Of a stretch of DNA of 48,593 nt, positions 15,292 through 24,168 are shown in pieces (position 1 is the stretch's first letter; each line of letters starts with the position of its first letter). Both the position numbers and the translations under genes were made by a program. The notes beneath the pieces were generated by a model that saw only the letters and a list, made by a program, of their open reading frames with translations, searched no databases and was not told the DNA's origin. This DNA comes from Longimicrobiales bacterium. GTDB taxonomy: Bacteria; Gemmatimonadota; Gemmatimonadetes; Longimicrobiales; RSA9. The stretch lies in NCBI GenBank assembly GCA_035461765.1, contig DATHUY010000126.1, forward strand, positions 1 through 48,593, given 5' to 3'.

Positions 15292-18111
15292 TCAGTTGTT
15301 CGCCGCGGCCGGGCGTGCCGGAACGTTGATCCGGATCGGCTCGCGCCGCTGCTTGTCGATGAAGCGCTCCCCGTCGGTCATCCACGGCGCCGCCGGCTCG
15401 CCCTTCAGATAGTGTCCGAAGAAGTGCGACATGCGTGTCTGATAGTCCAGGTTGTTCTCAAGCTTCGACAGGCTGTGCCCCTCACCCGGATACGACAGGA
15501 AGATGACGGGCTTACGGTTGAAGCGGAGCGCGTTATAGAACTCCATACCCTGGTTGTACTCGACGATCTGGTCGTTATCGCCGTGCATGTAGAGCAGCGG
15601 CGTGTCCATCGTGCGCACTCCCGAGATCGGCGACTGGTCCCAGTACATGTCGAAGTCATCGTACGGGTTGGAGCCGTAGCGACCCTGGCCGTAAATATCG
15701 TACGAGTGATTGTTCTGACCGCTGCCGCGGAACAGGATGTTGAACTCGTTGACCAGGTTGATCGGCGCGGCGCCGGCTACAATGGCCGCGAATGCCTTCG
15801 ACCGCGTCGCGATGTAGGACGCGCCGCCACCGCTGTAGCTGTGGCCGTGCAGCCCCACCCGTGCCGGATCCGCATAGCCGAGCTCCACCACCTTCGCGAT
15901 CGCGGCCTCGACGCACTCCAGCATGTCGCTGTGCGAGCTGCCGCCGCGGAAGTGCACGTCCGGCTGCATCACGAGGTAGCCCTCGCTCACGTAGCCCGCG
16001 AACTGCGGTCCGGAGGAGAACCGCGGTGTCGGATACAGGTGCAGGTTCTGGGAGTACTTCTCGTAGAAGTTCACGAGCATTGGCAACCGCTGGCCCGGCT
16101 GGTAGTCCTCCGGGATCGCGAGCGTGCCCTGGAGCCGGACGCCGTCGCGGTTCGTGTAGTCGAACAGGATGCGACGTCCCCATGAATACTCAGCCTGATG
16201 CGGATTCGCGTCCGTGATCTTCTGCGGCTGCGCGAAATCCGTGCGTGCGACCTGCAGGTCCGGAAACTCCGTCCAGCTCTGTCGCGTGAACACCAGCCTG
16301 TCCGCGTCGCGCGCCTTCTGCACGCCGCCATAGATGTTGTCGGTATACACCAGCTCCCGCAGTCGTCCGCCACTCAGCTGGTAGAAGCCGGCCTCCTTCG
16401 TCCACTGGCCGTACGCCGACAGCAGCAGTGGCTGCGACAGGTCGATGAACCGCTCTTCCGGGTCCAGCTGTACGTAACGGAACCGGATCTCGCGCTCACT
16501 GCCGACTCCGTTCGTCAGATTCCGCGCTTCGCCACCGTCGAGCGGAACCAGCCACAGATCGTAGCGATGCATCAGCACGATGCCGCGGCCGTCCTTCGCC
16601 CATCCGGCGACACCATACGCGGGCGGTGTGCTCAGATAATCCCATTCCGCATTGACGAAGCTGACCGGCGCACGCGCTGTGAGGTTCACGTGCCTGCCGG
16701 ACGCAAGCTCATACGACCACACGTGGTCGTCCTTCCAGTACGCGTAGCGGCTCCCGTCCGGCGACATGCCGAACGTGCGCATCTGCGCCTCCAGCATCGG
16801 CGTCCGCTCGCCGGTGTTCACGTCGATCCGGTAATAGTCCGCGCGCGACTCCTCCCAGTCGCTCATATATGCACGATCGTCCCACGCAACGGCCCAGCGT
16901 CCGTCGCGACCGATCGTGATGCCGCGCAGTGTGGAGTCCTGCAGCATCACCACACGCCTCGAGCCCGTATGCAGTACCGCGCGCTCGGCACGGTTCCGGT
17001 CGCTCTCCGCCTGCTTCTCCTGGACCGTCTGCAACCGGTCGTCGTTCCAGTGGAACACGGTGACGTCGGAAGGCTTCTGCCAGGCCTCGTCCTCGTCCTC
17101 GTCATCCTTCTCCTTCGGCTCCTGCGCCTTCACACCGAAGAACAGGCGGTCGCCCGCCTCGCTCCACTGGAGCGCCGCCTTGTCGCTCACTACATGACCC
17201 GCCGGTACGTCGTCGGCGTGGGGTGCGACTTCGACGCGGGTCGGACTCTCTCCGCCCATGTTCGTGAATGCAATCAGCGTATTCGCGCGATGCGTGAGCG
17301 TGTCCACGTCGACGCCGCGCAGCACCGCCAGCGCGTTACCGCTCTCCGACCATGCCGCCCGCGCGTACTTCGCCCGGTCGCTGTCGAGCGGCTTGCGGAC
17401 GCGGGTGCGCAGATCGACGACGTACAGGCCGTTGCCGTCCATCTCATCCGCATCGGTCGTCCAGGCCAGCAACGTCCCGGGCTTGTTGAAAGCGTGCCAG
17501 GAAACGCTGCCGATCAGCTCGTCCACGCCCGTACGCAGATCCCGGAGGATCAGGTCGGCGCCCTCGTGCTCCGGCTCGGGATCCGGCCGGCTCTTCTGCA
17601 CCGCCAGATGCGATGAACCGTCCGCGAAGTCGAACGACGCCACGTCATCCCAGCCGGTCTTCGCTCCCGTCTCCAGGTTCATCAGCTCGGCACGACGGGG
17701 CACCGGCTTCTTGTCCTTCTGCAGCTTGTCGATTTCGGATATGGTCGGGGACACGCTGTACGCGACCCAGCGGCCGTCATCGGAGAACACCGGCCGCGAC
17801 GCGCGCTCCACCACGTGCTCCCGCCCGCTGTCGATATGCCTCACATGCAGCTCGTCATCCTGACGCACCTGCGTGTACGTCCACGCCACCCATGCGCCGT
17901 CCCGCGACAGAGTCGTCGACGCGATGGCGCGCCAGCGCGCGAAATCGGCGATCGGCAGGGACCGCCGTGCCGGCACGATAGCTGTCGGCGCCGCAGCCGA
18001 TACGCTCGCCTCCGACGACTGCTGCGCCGCGGCCGGAGCCGGCATGAGACAGGGAATCAGAAAAGCCGGGAGCAGGTGGCGCCGGCTGCGTCGGAGAAGT
18101 GCGCGCTTCAT
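15292..18111 (-). CDS. Secreted S9-family (prolyl oligopeptidase-like) serine peptidase
   Basis: 939 residues. The N-terminus has an Arg-rich start, a hydrophobic segment and AAAQQ, giving a signal peptide cut near residue 30. An N-terminal propeller of about 620 residues (FSDDGRWVAYSV, MSPDGSRYAYWKD and similar blades) is followed by an alpha/beta hydrolase domain. The catalytic triad is visible: S760 in GHSYSGGG, D847 in HGDNDQIVEY and H879 in YPGEGHSL. A charged loop (EPKEKDDEDEDEAWQ) interrupts the propeller. The family cleaves short peptides, often after Pro or with dipeptidyl specificity; here it would act in the periplasm or outside the cell. It is longer than average for dipeptidyl peptidases because of the large propeller. 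Confidence 0.92.
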   Translation of the reverse strand: MKRALLRRSRRHLLPAFLIPCLMPAPAAAQQSSEASVSAAAPTAIVPARRSLPIADFARWRAIASTTLSRDGAWVAWTYTQVRQDDELHVRHIDSGREHVVERASRPVFSDDGRWVAYSVSPTISEIDKLQKDKKPVPRRAELMNLETGAKTGWDDVASFDFADGSSHLAVQKSRPDPEPEHEGADLILRDLRTGVDELIGSVSWHAFNKPGTLLAWTTDADEMDGNGLYVVDLRTRVRKPLDSDRAKYARAAWSESGNALAVLRGVDVDTLTHRANTLIAFTNMGGESPTRVEVAPHADDVPAGHVVSDKAALQWSEAGDRLFFGVKAQEPKEKDDEDEDEAWQKPSDVTVFHWNDDRLQTVQEKQAESDRNRAERAVLHTGSRRVVMLQDSTLRGITIGRDGRWAVAWDDRAYMSDWEESRADYYRIDVNTGERTPMLEAQMRTFGMSPDGSRYAYWKDDHVWSYELASGRHVNLTARAPVSFVNAEWDYLSTPPAYGVAGWAKDGRGIVLMHRYDLWLVPLDGGEARNLTNGVGSEREIRFRYVQLDPEERFIDLSQPLLLSAYGQWTKEAGFYQLSGGRLRELVYTDNIYGGVQKARDADRLVFTRQSWTEFPDLQVARTDFAQPQKITDANPHQAEYSWGRRILFDYTNRDGVRLQGTLAIPEDYQPGQRLPMLVNFYEKYSQNLHLYPTPRFSSGPQFAGYVSEGYLVMQPDVHFRGGSSHSDMLECVEAAIAKVVELGYADPARVGLHGHSYSGGGASYIATRSKAFAAIVAGAAPINLVNEFNILFRGSGQNNHSYDIYGQGRYGSNPYDDFDMYWDQSPISGVRTMDTPLLYMHGDNDQIVEYNQGMEFYNALRFNRKPVIFLSYPGEGHSLSKLENNLDYQTRMSHFFGHYLKGEPAAPWMTDGERFIDKQRREPIRINVPARPAAANN

Positions 18112-18222
18112 TGGAATTCGGAGGTCTGGTCAGTGGGGATGTACCTCCCAATTGTAGCGCAGTCAGCCCACACGCGGCAATCACGGGCCGCGGCACGGCA
18201 GCGGCCTTTCGTCCCAGCGCCA

Positions 18223-18250
18223 TTGCCCGGACGCCGGCTCCCCGTAGAGT
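18223..18250 (+). promoter_or_regulatory. Candidate promoter of the padR-permease operon
   Basis: TTGCCC and TAGAGT are separated by 16 bases, about 50 bases upstream of the PadR start. An inverted repeat begins at the next base after the -10-like hexamer, where a repressor would block initiation. Confidence 0.45.
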
Positions 18251-18282
18251 TTGAGGGGAACGTCGGCCCGGGTACCCCTCAA
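18251..18282. promoter_or_regulatory. Inverted repeat overlapping the expected transcription start of padR (putative operator)
   Basis: TTGAGGGG and CCCCTCAA form a perfect 8-bp inverted repeat with a 16-base spacer; 2 of the next 3 inner bases also pair. It is placed between the -10-like box and the PadR start codon. PadR proteins commonly repress their own operon, so this is a reasonable operator candidate. It could instead be an mRNA leader hairpin. Confidence 0.5.
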
Positions 18283-18299
18283 CCTGCCGGAATACCGCC

Positions 18300-18629
18300 A
18301 TGGACCTGCTCAAGGGCACACTGGATATGCTGATCCTGCGGACACTCTCGGACGAGCCGATGCACGGTTACGGCGTGTCGCAGCGTATACGGGCACGAAC
18401 GGGCGGCGCGCTGGAGGTCCAGGATGCGGCGTTGTACCAGGCGCTGCGGCGGCTGGAGGAGAGGGGCCTGGTGGATGCGGCGTGGGGTGTATCGGAGAAC
18501 AACCGGCGGGCGCGGTACTATGAGTTGACGGCCGGTGGGCGGCGGGCGCTGGCGCGTGAGGCGGCGGCGTGGTGCAGATACGCGGACGCGGTGTTCCAGG
18601 TGCTGGAGCCGCTGCACCGGGAGGTGTGA
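18300..18629 (+). CDS. PadR-family transcriptional regulator
   Basis: 109 residues with the full PadR winged-helix domain: LLKGTLDMLILRTLSDEPMHGYGVSQRI, ALYQALRRLEERGLVDAAWG and the wing RARYYELTAGGRRAL. It is a short PadR of the class that pairs with duplicated permeases. The permease gene starts 1 base after its stop, so the two are coupled. It most likely represses its own operon and releases DNA on an unknown cue. The ribosome site before the ATG is weak. Confidence 0.93.
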   Translation: MDLLKGTLDMLILRTLSDEPMHGYGVSQRIRARTGGALEVQDAALYQALRRLEERGLVDAAWGVSENNRRARYYELTAGGRRALAREAAAWCRYADAVFQVLEPLHREV

Positions 18630-18630
18630 A

Positions 18631-21288
18631 GTGGCACGCAGATTACGCGAAGTGCGGTGGCTGTTCCGCTCGCGTGGCGAGATCGCGGGCGATGTAGAGG
18701 AGGAGATCGCGTTTCATCTGGAGATGCGGACGGCAGCGCTGGTGGCGGAGGGTCGGACGCGTGCGGAGGCGGAGGAACAGGCTCGGCGGGAGTTTGGCGA
18801 TGCGCGGGGGCTGGGAGCTTCGCTGCGGCGGAGCGACGCGCGGACGCAGCGACGGCGGCGGTTCACGGTATGGTGGGATGAGCTGAGGCAGGACGCGTCG
18901 TTCGCCTGGCGTTCAGATCTGCGGGCCCCGGGATTCACGACCGCGGCGCTGTGCACGCTGGCGCTGAGCCTCGGTGCGGCGGTGGCGATGTTCACGGTGG
19001 TGAACGCAGTGGTCCTGCGGCCGCTGCCGTACGCGGAGCCGGATCGACTGGTCCAGCTCTCTCCCGGGCAGAACTTCAACATAGCGATGGCGGAGACGCT
19101 CGAGCAGAGGGTGCCGAAGCTGGCCTCAGTGACGGGAATGTCGCAGTGGGGATTGACGCTGACCGGGGCTGGGCCCGCCGTGGAGCTGGAGACGCAGGTC
19201 GTCGAGCCGGCGTTCTTCGAAGTGTTTACAGTACGGCCGGCACTGGGCCGCGCCTTCCGTGAGGACGAACGCGATCCGGCGCGCTCGGATGTCGTGCTGT
19301 TGAGCGATGCGCTGTGGCGCACCCGCTTCGGCGGCGATCCGGGAGTGATCGGACGGCGCATCGATGTGGACGGCTACGGCCATCGTTCGCGGGAAGTGAT
19401 CGGGATCATGCCGGCGCGCTTCGTCGCACCGCTCGTTGCATCCGGCCAGCGGCCGCATCTGTGGGTTCCGCTCACGTATGTGCCAGGCCGTACGATCGCG
19501 ACAGACAGCAGCTGGTACGTGAACCGGATCGTCGGCCGGATGCACGCGGGCGTTCACGTCGCCGATGTCGCACGGGACGTACGGGCAGCGATGGAGCGCG
19601 TGCGTGCGGACAATGATCAGATCTCGGACGAGGCAGTCCGGCAGGCGGGTGCGGCCGGGCTGCTGGAATCGATCGTCGGCGACACGCGTGCGACGTTATG
19701 GACACTGCTCGGTGCAGTTGGCCTCGTGCTGCTCCTGGCCTGTGCGAACCTCGCCAACCTGCTGCTCGCGCGCGGTGTGCGCCGGAGGCAGGAGCTGGCA
19801 GCCCGGGCAGCGCTTGGAGCATCGCGGCTGCGGATCGTCAGAGGTCTCGTCACCGAGAGCGCGCTGCTTGCATCCGCCGGAGCGGTGCTGGGCATCCTCC
19901 TCGCACAGGTGGTACTGCAGCTGCTGCGCGTGTCGGAACTATCAGCCCTGCCGCGGGCGGCCGACCTGAGCATGGACGGTCGCGTCCTTTTGTTCGCCGC
20001 CGCCACGACTGGCTTCTCCGTCCTCCTGTTCGGGGTGCTGCCCGCACTCCGTGCCACAGCCGGCGACCTGCGACCGGCGCTCGGGCCCGGAGTACGTGTG
20101 AGCGGTCCGTCACGCGGCGGTCGACGGTTCGGCTCGGCGCTGATCGGGGCCGAGGTCGCGCTCGCGATGGTGCTCGTTACGTCTGCAGGACTCCTCATCT
20201 CCAGCTTCCGGGCGCTCCGCGCGGTCGACGCCGGTATCGACGCGCACGATGTGCTCGCCATCCGGGTCTCGCCGGCTCCCACGGAATACGAGGGTATACG
20301 CGCGCTGCAGTTCTATGATGAGCTTTTCGAGCGGCTCGGCCGGCTGCCTGGCGTGAGCGCGGTGGGCGCCATACATCTGCTTCCGTTTACGGGCGGCAAC
20401 TGGAGCTTCCCGTATCTCGCCGACGGTCACGAGCCACCCGTCGGAGCGCCACTGCCGAGTGCCAACTTCCGCGTCATCGCCGCGTCATACTTCGATGCGC
20501 TCGACATCCCGCTGCTCGACGGCCGCGTGTTCGACTCCAGGGATCGAAGCGATGGGGAACCGGTCGGGATCATCAACCATACCCTCGCAGAGTCGCTCTG
20601 GCCGGGGCAGAGCGCCGTCGGACGCGAGATAAAGCTCTTCGGCAGCTCGCCGTTCCGTGTGGTCGGGGTTGTCGGTGATGTCAGACAGCACGGGCTGGAC
20701 ACGCAGCCGAGTCCGGAGATGTACCGCCCCCTTACACAGTGGACGCTCGCCGCGATGACCGTCACGGTCGAAGCGGACGGTGCCGGGAACGCGCTCGTGC
20801 CGCTGGTAGCGGCCGCCGTTCGCTCAATCGATGAGGATGTTCCCGTGGTGGATGCCCGGCCACTCGATGCAGTGCTCGATGAGTCGCTCGCGCGCCGCCG
20901 CTTCTTCGCCGGAGTCCTGACGACGTTCGGGGCCGTCGCACTGCTGCTCGGCGTGATCGGCATCTACGGGGTCATGACCTATGCGGCATCTTCGCGTGTG
21001 CCCGAGTTCGGTGTGCGCATCGCGCTCGGCGCCACACACGCCGACGTACTCCGCCTCGCCTTCACTGCCGGGATCGCACCCGTGGCGCTCGGGCTTGCGG
21101 CCGGGGCTGCAGCCGCCGTCGCCGGGAGCCGGCTCCTGTCCGGCCTGCTCTACGGCGTCCGGCCGCATGACCCGCTCACGCTCCTGCTCGCCGCGCTCGT
21201 TCTCGGCAGTGCCGCTGCGCTGGCCAGCTGGCTGCCAGCCCGCCGGTTCAGCCGGATCGAGCCGAGGGACGTACTCGGCTCAAACTGA
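18631..21288 (+). CDS. ADOP-type ABC transporter permease (MacB/FtsX-like, duplicated)
   Basis: 885 residues from a GTG start with GGGAGGTG upstream inside the padR end; earlier in-frame codons overlap padR and are not coding-like. A cytoplasmic N-terminal segment of about 85 residues (EEEIAFHLEMRTAALVAEG) precedes the first membrane helix at TTAALCTLALSLGAAVAMF. The MacB periplasmic-core motif VVNAVVLRPLPYAEPDRL follows, then FtsX helices (LVLLLACANLANLLLARG), a second periplasmic domain and a second FtsX block (VMTYAASSRVPEFGVRIALGA). This duplicated layout is typical of orphan permeases first noted in Acidobacteria, which lack an adjacent ATPase gene and sit beside PadR. The cargo is unknown; export of lipids, peptides or drugs is possible. 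Confidence 0.92.
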   Translation: MARRLREVRWLFRSRGEIAGDVEEEIAFHLEMRTAALVAEGRTRAEAEEQARREFGDARGLGASLRRSDARTQRRRRFTVWWDELRQDASFAWRSDLRAPGFTTAALCTLALSLGAAVAMFTVVNAVVLRPLPYAEPDRLVQLSPGQNFNIAMAETLEQRVPKLASVTGMSQWGLTLTGAGPAVELETQVVEPAFFEVFTVRPALGRAFREDERDPARSDVVLLSDALWRTRFGGDPGVIGRRIDVDGYGHRSREVIGIMPARFVAPLVASGQRPHLWVPLTYVPGRTIATDSSWYVNRIVGRMHAGVHVADVARDVRAAMERVRADNDQISDEAVRQAGAAGLLESIVGDTRATLWTLLGAVGLVLLLACANLANLLLARGVRRRQELAARAALGASRLRIVRGLVTESALLASAGAVLGILLAQVVLQLLRVSELSALPRAADLSMDGRVLLFAAATTGFSVLLFGVLPALRATAGDLRPALGPGVRVSGPSRGGRRFGSALIGAEVALAMVLVTSAGLLISSFRALRAVDAGIDAHDVLAIRVSPAPTEYEGIRALQFYDELFERLGRLPGVSAVGAIHLLPFTGGNWSFPYLADGHEPPVGAPLPSANFRVIAASYFDALDIPLLDGRVFDSRDRSDGEPVGIINHTLAESLWPGQSAVGREIKLFGSSPFRVVGVVGDVRQHGLDTQPSPEMYRPLTQWTLAAMTVTVEADGAGNALVPLVAAAVRSIDEDVPVVDARPLDAVLDESLARRRFFAGVLTTFGAVALLLGVIGIYGVMTYAASSRVPEFGVRIALGATHADVLRLAFTAGIAPVALGLAAGAAAAVAGSRLLSGLLYGVRPHDPLTLLLAALVLGSAAALASWLPARRFSRIEPRDVLGSN

Positions 21289-21348
21289 GTACGGTGCGGA
21301 CCGGCCGCTCTCCGGTGTGCAGGGATCCGCCGCGGGGCAGGAATGCGG

Positions 21349-23961
21349 TCAGAAGCTCAGTCCCATGAATACCGCGTTCGCGAACAGCGGCAGCATGCTC
21401 CGCCAGAGGTCGCGGAAATTGGGGTCATCGGCAAACCCGACCACCCGCCCGCGGCCCACGCTCTCCGTCCACACGTATGTCCCCTCCGCCAGGCGCGGTG
21501 GCGCCTCCGGCCAGAGGTAGCCGGCCGCACGCAGGTCCTCCTCGGCGGCGTAGCGGATCACGACCTCACCCGGACGGACATCGTCCGGAGCCGTCAGTAC
21601 GCGGGAGGAGAACACGAGGACGGGAAGTTCGCGCGGGACACCGGCCATGATGGGTGACAGTGTGTCGCCGACTGCATTCACGAACGCACCCGGAACGGAG
21701 ACGTTCACCTCGAATCCGTCGCCGCCCTCGCGGATGGTGTCACGGAGCACCTGCACGCGTGACAGGTCCAGTGCCTCACTCGCCAGCCATTCCGTGGCGG
21801 CATCGATCGTTATCAGGAGCCCGCCCGCCCGCACCCAGCGCGCCAGGCGCTCGCGGCCGCCCTCGCCGAGTGCGCCGTTCATGGCGCCCGCGGATACGGA
21901 CGGTACGATGAGCACGTTGAAATCGTCGAGTGCGGCACCACTCACCGCATCGACATCGATCTGTGTGGTCGGATACCCGATGCGCTGGTCGAACGCATAC
22001 CACGCGTACCCGAAGGACTGCCCGCCGATCGGTGAGCCGCCGACGAGCGCAATGCGCGGAAAATCGAGCGGGAACACACTGTTGCTCCCGAGATCCGTGC
22101 CCTCATCCGCCCGCGCGGACGACAGCGGTGCAACAGCGGCGCCGGCCGCCGCGGCGTGACTGCGAACGCGTTCATGCACGTCTTCGCGATTTCCCGCAAC
22201 GCGCACGACGAACCCGCCGTTCGGGAACTCGTAGCTGCCGGACCGGAACGCGCGCGGAGCGTACCAGATGCGGACGCTGTCGGCCATGAGCGCCGCAAGC
22301 AGTCTGATCGAGGACTCGCTGCCCGCGGCGAACGCGTAGCCGTAACGCGCTGCGGGCGGCGGTGCGGGCCGCATCGCATCCAGCGAGGCGTATGTCACCG
22401 GTTCGGCCGGAGTCACTGCCTGGCCGCTGCCCCACGTCCTCACATTGAACGTGAATGGCAGAGAGAACGCGGTAAGGTCGTAGAAGCGGTCGCCCATGCC
22501 ACTCCTTCGGCGCTCCAGTTCTTCCGCGATGAACGCGGAATCGAGCGGTGCGTCCGGCTCGAGCAGTGCACGCGCCAGTCGGCCCATCGGCTGCGACAGG
22601 TCCACCACGTACGCTCCAGCGCCGACATTGACGTTCGTCGCTCTGCCGTCGCCACCGTACAGCGTCGCGCCTCTGACCGTAGTGCTGCCTGTCAGGCGGC
22701 CCACTTCAATGCCGTTGTCGAGCAGACTCCTGGCGAGCGAGTCCGCACGGCCATGCATGTCGCGCTCGAATACGATCGTGCGCAACGACGAGCGCGCTCC
22801 ATCCGTGATTGCGGTCTGCCGGTACGTCAGGTAATCACGCACCCGCCGGTCACGACGCACCGCCGTTCCCAGCGCCGTGGCCCACGCCGCAGTATAGTGT
22901 TGCCGCGCTGCCTGCTGGAGCGTCAGCACTGTACCGTCCGTGCGCTGGATCGCGCCGCCGCGGCTGGACGCCTGCTCGAACGTCATCCCGACCGCTCCCG
23001 TGTACAGCGGCCACGAGCTGCCGTATCCGGGATAGAACTCGTCATAGCCTTCGCGCCGGAAAAACGACCAGCCGCCGCGGTCGAACGCCGTGATGATGTC
23101 CTCAGCGTAGATATCCCACCAGTCGAGGATGTTCTCGTGCACGATCTGGTTGATCGGGTCCATAGCTGGCGGGAAGAAATATGTCGAGTTGGATCCCATC
23201 TCGTGCAGGTCGACGGCCACGTGCGGCCACCACTGGAGCATCGACTGCACGCGTCCCCGTGTCTCCGGATGCGACTGGGCGTACCAGTCGCGGTTCAGGT
23301 CGAAGTAGTAATGACTGGTGCGGGGCCCCGGCCAGGTGCCGGAGTGGATCATGGCCGACGGATGCGTCGGCACGCCCCACGCCGAGCGCATGCGCATGAC
23401 ATCCTGCGCGTGGCGCTCGTGACCGTCCGGGTTCTGCACGGGATCGATGAGCACGACCGTGCTGTCGAGCACGAGCCGCGTCTGCTCGTCCTGACCGGCC
23501 GCCAGCTGGTACGTCATTGCGATCGCAGCCTCGACACCGGACGCTTCCGGGCCGTGCACGGTGAAGCCGAGCCAGACGATCGAGGGCATCCGCGAAACCA
23601 CCCGATCCAGATCGGCCTGCGCCGCGCCGCGCGGATCCGCGAGCCTGCGCGCATCCGCGCGGATCTGATCCATGCGTCGGTGATTCGCCTCACTCGTCAA
23701 CGTGACGAGCATCACCTCGCGGCCCTCGAAGCTGTGCGCCACGGTGTCCAGTCGCACGCGCCCGCTCGCGGCCGCGACCTGCTCGAGGTAGCGCATGAGC
23801 AGATGATGCGGTGTGAACCGCTCGCCGACCTCGTAGCCGAGCACGGACTGCGGTGTCGGAATGGCGGGATCGTACGGTCCGCCAGGGACGAGCGCATGCT
23901 GTGCGCTTGCGGACGTGCTGAACAGAAGGGCTGTAACGGCCAGGCCGAGGGCGCGCCTCAT
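21349..23961 (-). CDS. Secreted M14-family zinc carboxypeptidase
   Basis: 870 residues. The start is set at the signal peptide (LGLAVTALLFSTSASAQ), ignoring 70 upstream open codons that are rich in Cys and not coding-like. Zinc ligands are visible: H136 and E139 in VHGPEASG and H253 in VDLHEMGSN. The conserved DPVQNPDGHERH and FDLNRDWYAQSHPE segments are present. The C-terminal half contains a GATase1-like stretch (YATDQIDVDAVSG-type region, LARWVRAGGLLITIDAAT) often seen in long M14 proteins of environmental bacteria. It would trim peptides outside the cytoplasm and fits the S9 peptidase and TonB receptor nearby. The gene converges on the ADOP permease with a 60-base gap that lacks a clear terminator. 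Confidence 0.9.
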   Translation of the reverse strand: MRRALGLAVTALLFSTSASAQHALVPGGPYDPAIPTPQSVLGYEVGERFTPHHLLMRYLEQVAAASGRVRLDTVAHSFEGREVMLVTLTSEANHRRMDQIRADARRLADPRGAAQADLDRVVSRMPSIVWLGFTVHGPEASGVEAAIAMTYQLAAGQDEQTRLVLDSTVVLIDPVQNPDGHERHAQDVMRMRSAWGVPTHPSAMIHSGTWPGPRTSHYYFDLNRDWYAQSHPETRGRVQSMLQWWPHVAVDLHEMGSNSTYFFPPAMDPINQIVHENILDWWDIYAEDIITAFDRGGWSFFRREGYDEFYPGYGSSWPLYTGAVGMTFEQASSRGGAIQRTDGTVLTLQQAARQHYTAAWATALGTAVRRDRRVRDYLTYRQTAITDGARSSLRTIVFERDMHGRADSLARSLLDNGIEVGRLTGSTTVRGATLYGGDGRATNVNVGAGAYVVDLSQPMGRLARALLEPDAPLDSAFIAEELERRRSGMGDRFYDLTAFSLPFTFNVRTWGSGQAVTPAEPVTYASLDAMRPAPPPAARYGYAFAAGSESSIRLLAALMADSVRIWYAPRAFRSGSYEFPNGGFVVRVAGNREDVHERVRSHAAAAGAAVAPLSSARADEGTDLGSNSVFPLDFPRIALVGGSPIGGQSFGYAWYAFDQRIGYPTTQIDVDAVSGAALDDFNVLIVPSVSAGAMNGALGEGGRERLARWVRAGGLLITIDAATEWLASEALDLSRVQVLRDTIREGGDGFEVNVSVPGAFVNAVGDTLSPIMAGVPRELPVLVFSSRVLTAPDDVRPGEVVIRYAAEEDLRAAGYLWPEAPPRLAEGTYVWTESVGRGRVVGFADDPNFRDLWRSMLPLFANAVFMGLSF

Positions 23962-24087
23962 CGGGTCAGTTCCTTTGACTGCGGTCAGCAACGTCGGGTT
24001 CCGCGCGTACGGCGGGAATGAGCGGACGTCGCACGTAGGAGGACAAAATGTGGCGCACCCCGCGGCGCCATCGCAAGGAGTCCCGCC

Positions 24088-24168
24088 GTGAAACGCTTTC
24101 AGACTGCCGCAGTACCTGCTTACATTGGGCGGGACGCCCCCTGCACCCTCTTTCCGCCGGCAGCATGA
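24088..24168 (+). CDS. Possible 26-residue leader ORF coupled to the ABC ATPase
   Basis: A GTG start preceded at 7 bases by AAGGAG opens a 26-codon frame (begins MKRFQTAAVPAYIG) whose TGA stop overlaps the ATG of the ABC ATPase (ATGA). The ATPase itself has almost no ribosome site, so coupled translation from this ORF would explain how it is initiated. Against it: the candidate promoter (TTTCAG, TACATT) lies inside this ORF, and if that is the real promoter the leader is not transcribed from it. No similarity is recognised. Confidence 0.35.
   Translation: MKRFQTAAVPAYIGRDAPCTLFPPAA
24097..24126 (+). promoter_or_regulatory. Candidate promoter of the ABC exporter operon
   Basis: TTTCAG and TACATT are spaced by 18 bases, about 40 bases before the ATPase start, giving a leader of about 30 bases. 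The alternative start at 24048 has an excellent AGGAGG site but would add 39 residues of Arg-rich, non-conserved-looking sequence to the ATPase. Confidence 0.35.

Noticed and set aside
16198-17616. 472-codon plus-strand frame opposite the S9 peptidase
   Set aside because: Shadow of the propeller domain; no ribosome site or recognisable motif.
21289-21348. Terminator between the ADOP permease and M14 gene
   Set aside because: Only imperfect short pairings (GCGGACC with GGATCCGC) were found, too weak to call.
22156-24021. 621-codon plus-strand frame opposite the M14 peptidase
   Set aside because: Arg/His-rich shadow without motif; the minus strand holds the peptidase with its zinc site and signal peptide.
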